Shown: piece after piece, positions 47,941 through 50,832 of the stretch
How the letters are laid out: every line of letters begins with the position of its first letter
How positions within the stretch are numbered: the first letter of the stretch is position 1
Source: a virus
DNA length: 50,832 bases
Direction: 5' to 3' (one strand)
Virus record (IMG/VR): IMGVR_UViG_3300009506_000047
Location: 1-50,832 of that record
Made by a program: the position numbers and the translations under genes
Notes under the pieces: generated by a model
Databases searched by the model: none
The model's input: only the letters and a program-made list of their open reading frames with translations
What the model was told of the DNA's origin: nothing

Positions 47941-48765
47941 TCAGGCGCGTAATTTATTTCGAGATAAAGTTAATATAATATGAGCATCCTCGCCAGAATG
48001 AAGTCGCCAAACATTACCATCAAAGCTAGGAACTATGCCCATTTTCCATAAATCAACTGCTGGCTGAAATGGATATATACCGTCTTCATGCTCAATATAT
48101 TTCCATCTCTGTATATTCGGAAATAACGAACCGAAGTAGGCCCAAACGGAATCCCTAACGGAATCCCCAACGGAATCCCTAACGGAAGCCCAAACGGAAG
48201 CCCCAACGGAATCCCAAACGGAATCCCTAACGGAAGCCCCAACGGAATCCCCAACGGAATCCCAAACGGAAGCCCAAACGGAATCCCAAACGGAAGCCCA
48301 AACGGAAGCCCAAACGGAATCCCCAACGGAAGCCCCAACGGAAGCCCAAACGGAAGCCCCAACGGAAGCCCATCGTTTCAATAATTCAAGAACTAAAGAT
48401 TTATTGAATTCTACATCTTGTTGAAATGGGTGGATTGGATTGATTGCTTCCGAATATTTCCATCCAAACGCAGTATCTAAATCAATTATTTCCTCTATGA
48501 CAGTCAATGATTTGAATCCGTCTTTAGTGTCACTTGTAATGACAGGGCGTCCAGATACAACATAAGCACTAACTGGAATTTTAGTATTTCCTTGAAAGCA
48601 ATCATTTATATTTTTGCTGGCATGTATTACACCAGAGGAACATAACCCCAATGACTTATCATATTCAGGACATACTATTCTCCTGCCTATGTTATCGCGA
48701 TAGTTAATCGTGTGGCCAGTATAAAAATCCCACCCGTCAGGGTGGGCTAACTTGTAATATTTCAT
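47941..48765 (-). CDS. Phage protein with 19 tetrapeptide repeats, 274 aa
   Basis: N-terminal domain (1-125) resembles a small phage domain (DUF7666-like by eye): GHTINYRDNIGRRIVCP, SGVIHASKNINDCF, VIEEIIDLDTAFGWKYSEA. Residues 133-208 are 19 uninterrupted units of [A/D]SV[G/W/R]. C-terminal domain 209-274 starts AYFGSLFPNI and ends VPSFDGNVWRLHSGEDAHI. Probably cytoplasmic. A 7-bp hairpin with U tract lies at codons 7-13. Biological role unknown. Confidence 0.75.
   Translation of the reverse strand: MKYYKLAHPDGWDFYTGHTINYRDNIGRRIVCPEYDKSLGLCSSGVIHASKNINDCFQGNTKIPVSAYVVSGRPVITSDTKDGFKSLTVIEEIIDLDTAFGWKYSEAINPIHPFQQDVEFNKSLVLELLKRWASVGASVWASVGASVGDSVWASVWASVWDSVWASVWDSVGDSVGASVRDSVWDSVGASVWASVRDSVGDSVRDSVWAYFGSLFPNIQRWKYIEHEDGIYPFQPAVDLWKMGIVPSFDGNVWRLHSGEDAHIILTLSRNKLRA
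48142..48369 (-). repeat. 12-bp tandem repeat, 19 copies
   Basis: Unit G(C/A)T TCC GTT (T/G/A)GG, no interruption. Only two positions vary between units: base 2 of codon 1 and base 1 of codon 4. Because the unit is a multiple of three, several frames stay open. Confidence 0.95.
48729..48746 (-). promoter_or_regulatory. Start-proximal hairpin with U tract
   Basis: CCCACCC-TGAC-GGGTGGG followed by ATTTTTAT, inside codons 7-15 of the tetrapeptide-repeat gene. Looks like an intrinsic terminator placed within coding sequence, possibly an attenuator. Confidence 0.5.
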
Positions 48766-48798
48766 CTCTTACAATCTCCTTCCATACAATCAGGCGCA

Positions 48799-49068
48799 TT
48801 AATCCTCTATCCTGATGTGCAGATATTTAGCAAAATTAAGCAGATATCTTTCCTGCCATTTCATCAGGTGCAGATTTGTGTTATATAAATCAAGTATCTT
48901 CCCGTAAGCGGCGTAATCGCCCTGCGATAGACGGGCTTCATTTGCGCTTGCAATATATTCGCTTATAATAATACGCGATTGCTCTATTTCCTTTCTGCAC
49001 TGCCCTATATTTTTCCTAACTATTATTAGCTCTTTCTGCAACCATTGTTCCATTTCTTTTCTTGTCAT
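48799..49068 (-). CDS. Coiled-coil protein, 89 aa
   Basis: MTRKEMEQWLQKELIIVRKN ... CRKEIEQSRIIISEYIASAN is mostly helix with heptads. ATGA overlap with the 94-residue gene. Function unknown; size is like small recombination or replication helpers. Confidence 0.65.
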   Translation of the reverse strand: MTRKEMEQWLQKELIIVRKNIGQCRKEIEQSRIIISEYIASANEARLSQGDYAAYGKILDLYNTNLHLMKWQERYLLNFAKYLHIRIED

Positions 49069-49349
49069 TTTATACAATCCCCCTTTTCACAAAATCCAGC
49101 GATTGCTTTCGCTGGCATATTGATTATCACAATGTCAAGTCCAGGACTTTCCAACTTCGCCTCGCATGTGCGGCACTTTCGTTTCTTGCCATTACCTCTG
49201 GTAACTGCATCGTATCGCGCACCGCATAGGGCTTGATATGCCCCGTCAATCGCGTTGAAATAATGCTGGACTGTGGAATACTTATAATAATCAAATGTAT
49301 TTGTATTTCTATTTGTAATAAGTTGTTTCCCTATTGCCCATTTAGCCAT
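49065..49349 (-). CDS. CxxC-containing protein, 94 aa
   Basis: MAKWAIGKQLITNRNTNTFD, FNAIDGAYQALCGARYDAVT and KKRKCRTCEAKL; together with two late cysteines (GFCEKGDCIK) it may hold a zinc ion. Unknown role. Two bases after the stop of the 56-residue gene. Confidence 0.65.
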   Translation of the reverse strand: MAKWAIGKQLITNRNTNTFDYYKYSTVQHYFNAIDGAYQALCGARYDAVTRGNGKKRKCRTCEAKLESPGLDIVIINMPAKAIAGFCEKGDCIK

Positions 49350-49351
49350 AT

Positions 49352-49522
49352 TTATCTCCTCTCATTAGCGAAATCCAATAATTTTTGACGTTTTTTAGCT
49401 TCTTTTTTGAGTTTGCGTTCACGCTTCCATCTTTCATAGTTTGATAATTGAAGCCATGCTTGAATGTCATCCTGATAGCTGCGCCACGACTTTTCTGCTG
49501 TAGAATTTTTTTCTTCAATCAT
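49352..49522 (-). CDS. Basic hypothetical protein, 56 aa
   Basis: MIEEKNSTAEKSWRSYQDDI then a lysine/arginine-rich helix (RWKRERKLKKEAKKRQKLL). SD AAAGGAAAATTGAT. Possibly nucleic-acid binding. The upstream gap to 49725 contains a hairpin TTGGTAT/ATACCAA (49558..49577), a GGGGG/CCCCC hairpin (49598..49616) and no gene. Confidence 0.6.
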   Translation of the reverse strand: MIEEKNSTAEKSWRSYQDDIQAWLQLSNYERWKRERKLKKEAKKRQKLLDFANERR

Positions 49523-49725
49523 ATCAATTTTCCTTTCATATTCGCCCTGTATTGATTTTGGTATATAAGCATACCAAGCAGGGCAAAAGAATTTAACAGG
49601 GGGCTATTTACCCCCTAGATTTTGATGTGAGAATACCGGCAGGGGTGAAATTTATGTATATCATGGGAAACAAAAACAGGATAGTCTCCTTTCTGGTGTT
49701 CAGCCTGCCGGCGAGAATTATCAAT

Positions 49726-50616
49726 TTATTCCACCGGTTGCATCTTAAAGTTACTAATCGCCCCGATAAATGCTTCTTTAGATTTATCATCTGCTACCCA
49801 TTTAGCCGATTCGCTCTGTACCCATTTCCAATCCTTGCCAAGCGATTGAATGTAGTCCAGAACATCGTTATATTTGAAACCGATGGCTTTTGCTATAGAC
49901 TCAACTAGCTCCTTATATTCCATGTCTGGTAGTTTATTGAGCTTAGCGATGCCTTTTTGTAGTTGCGTTGCTGTCAAATCCTTCATCGATTCGACTTTAA
50001 AATATGTGGTCATAACACCCTTTAAGCCATCGTGGTCGTATCCCTTTTGCGCCCCCACAGCATGTATCTGTTTTATTAGTTTTTCAAGTTTAGGGTCAAC
50101 TTTATCCTGTGGTTGCTTCTTTTCATCCAACTTGTCTTTTATCTCTTTGCTGGATGGATTTCCGCTTGACTTGTCTGTGGCGGCATTTCCGTCAGTATCA
50201 TCCTCGCCAGACACGCCCAGTAACGCCTGGATCGTGTATCGTTGCATATATGTTATCGCTATGCCTACGCGCTGTAATTCATTGGTAGTTTCATTTCCTG
50301 ACTTTGATATAGTAGCCGGCGGCGGGATTATCTCAACCTTGCTTGATATAAACTGATCAGATTCGTGGAACAGCTTTACTGTCATCATAGTGACTCCATT
50401 CTCCACATCAAAAGTCGGAATTATTACCAGCCCGTTTTTTGCTAGAGGTTCTCTGGTAGCTTCCAGAATATCTTCCAGCGTTACATATTTATTTCTGAAT
50501 AACGCGTTCTCCGCTGTCTTGTGGATGGATGGATATTCCAGCTTCGCCTTCGCCAGAGCTCTTATCAATTCCCCTACCTTTTCGGATTGAGTTTGTTTCA
50601 TCTGAAAATCATTCAT
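49726..50616 (-). CDS. erf: Erf-like single-strand annealing protein, 296 aa
   Basis: The ERF domain spans about 8-150: ALAKAKLEYPSIHKTAENAL, LEATREPLAKNGLVIIPTF, and the signature QRVGIAITYMQRYTIQALLG with GEDDTDGN. A variable linker and a helical C-terminal domain (LEKLIKQIHAVGAQKGYDHD...) follow. Anneals homologous strands for recombination or circularisation. Start ATGA-like overlap with the CxxC peptide. Confidence 0.88.
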   Translation of the reverse strand: MNDFQMKQTQSEKVGELIRALAKAKLEYPSIHKTAENALFRNKYVTLEDILEATREPLAKNGLVIIPTFDVENGVTMMTVKLFHESDQFISSKVEIIPPPATISKSGNETTNELQRVGIAITYMQRYTIQALLGVSGEDDTDGNAATDKSSGNPSSKEIKDKLDEKKQPQDKVDPKLEKLIKQIHAVGAQKGYDHDGLKGVMTTYFKVESMKDLTATQLQKGIAKLNKLPDMEYKELVESIAKAIGFKYNDVLDYIQSLGKDWKWVQSESAKWVADDKSKEAFIGAISNFKMQPVE

Positions 50617-50692
50617 TTTTACTACACCTCATATATATTTCGTTTCCACAATCATCACAAACATCAACTAGCTTCCCATTTTTATATGCCAT
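50609..50692 (-). CDS. Tiny CxxC peptide, 27 aa
   Basis: MAYKNGKLVDVCDDCGNEIY ... RCSKNE: CDDC plus a later cysteine, like a zinc knuckle. An ATG one codon upstream gives 28 residues. Its stop overlaps the erf start (ATGAATGA), which supports translation. It crosses the circular join, and its ribosome site is weak. Confidence 0.5.
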   Translation of the reverse strand: MAYKNGKLVDVCDDCGNEIYMRCSKNE

Positions 50693-50832
50693 CATATATT
50701 ATCTTTCGCGCTTTCATTTTATACCTCCGGGCCTATCTTGGCCCTTAATATTATTGCATTTACCTGAACGACCCTACCATCTGCGTATTCAAGTTCTCTG
50801 ATTTCCCCTTTGCCCAATAACTTAACAATATC
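50689..50832. repeat. Right copy of 144-bp terminal direct repeat
   Basis: Identical to 1..144. Offset of 50,688 bases gives the unit genome length. Confidence 0.97.

Noticed and set aside
48033-48362. Alternative minus frame reading GLPFGLPLG repeats
   Set aside because: A 12-bp repeat leaves other frames open. The tetrapeptide frame has flanking domains and a ribosome site; this one has neither.
48142-48369. CRISPR-like repetition
   Set aside because: Units are 12 bp, directly adjacent, without spacers and protein-coding.
49608-49908. Frames on both strands around the erf 3' end
   Set aside because: They overlap erf or contain the hairpins, lack ribosome sites and show no recognisable protein.
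1-50832. tRNA genes, integrase, attachment sites, reverse transcriptase
   Set aside because: Looked for by eye on both strands; nothing with convincing features was found.

Overview
This window is an essentially complete genome of a tailed double-stranded DNA phage (Caudoviricetes). The first 144 bases are repeated exactly as the last 144, so the sequence closes into a circle of 50,688 bp. The structural set is HK97-type: small and large terminase, portal, minor head protein, prohead protease, HK97-fold major capsid, HK97 gp10-like protein and a tail tube. A long tape measure without any sheath gene points to siphovirus morphology. Near-consensus sigma70 promoters and strong Shine-Dalgarno sites point to a bacterial host. 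A GT9 heptosyltransferase-like enzyme hints at a Gram-negative host, but this is weak. No integrase, no DNA polymerase, no tRNA and no recognisable endolysin were found.

Almost every gene lies on the minus strand, so the genome reads from right to left. (1) About 50.7-42.1 kb is early and replication: a 27-residue CxxC peptide, an Erf-like annealing protein, small unknown genes, a protein with a 19-copy ASVx/DSVx tetrapeptide array, an O-like initiator carrying an iteron origin inside its gene, a fused primase-helicase, an HNH nuclease, and a DUF488 cluster. (2) About 42.1-38.8 kb holds small unknown genes, a ParB-like protein, a frame-disrupted Mom-like DNA-modification gene containing three perfect palindromes, and a winged-helix protein. 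(3) About 38.8-30.7 kb is packaging and head, preceded by a five-iteron intergenic array. (4) About 30.7-23.4 kb holds virion accessory genes: fibre-like, beta-helix and decoration-like proteins, and a pair of 183-residue paralogues. (5) About 23.4-15.2 kb is connector, tail tube (two paralogues), tail chaperone with a predicted -1 frameshift, tape measure and baseplate hub. (6) About 15.2-9.3 kb is a glycan cassette: GT9 enzyme, sugar epimerase, three GT2-type transferases and a methyltransferase. (7) About 9.3-4.3 kb holds a tail spike, an exported beta-helix protein and a one-TM protein. (8) About 4.3-0 kb is a regulatory region of tiny genes with an XRE repressor, an RHH repressor, three co-operated promoters, and a likely plus-strand small RNA.

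The genes appear to work as follows. The O-like protein opens the origin and the primase-helicase loads there using host polymerase. Erf anneals single strands and TerS/TerL package DNA. The Mom-like/ParB-like pair may modify phage DNA. The glycan cassette sits exactly between baseplate and spike genes, so it may decorate the virion or alter host surface sugars. The XRE protein probably represses itself and two neighbouring promoters.

A recurring theme is strong hairpins just upstream of Shine-Dalgarno sites, or just inside the first codons of genes.
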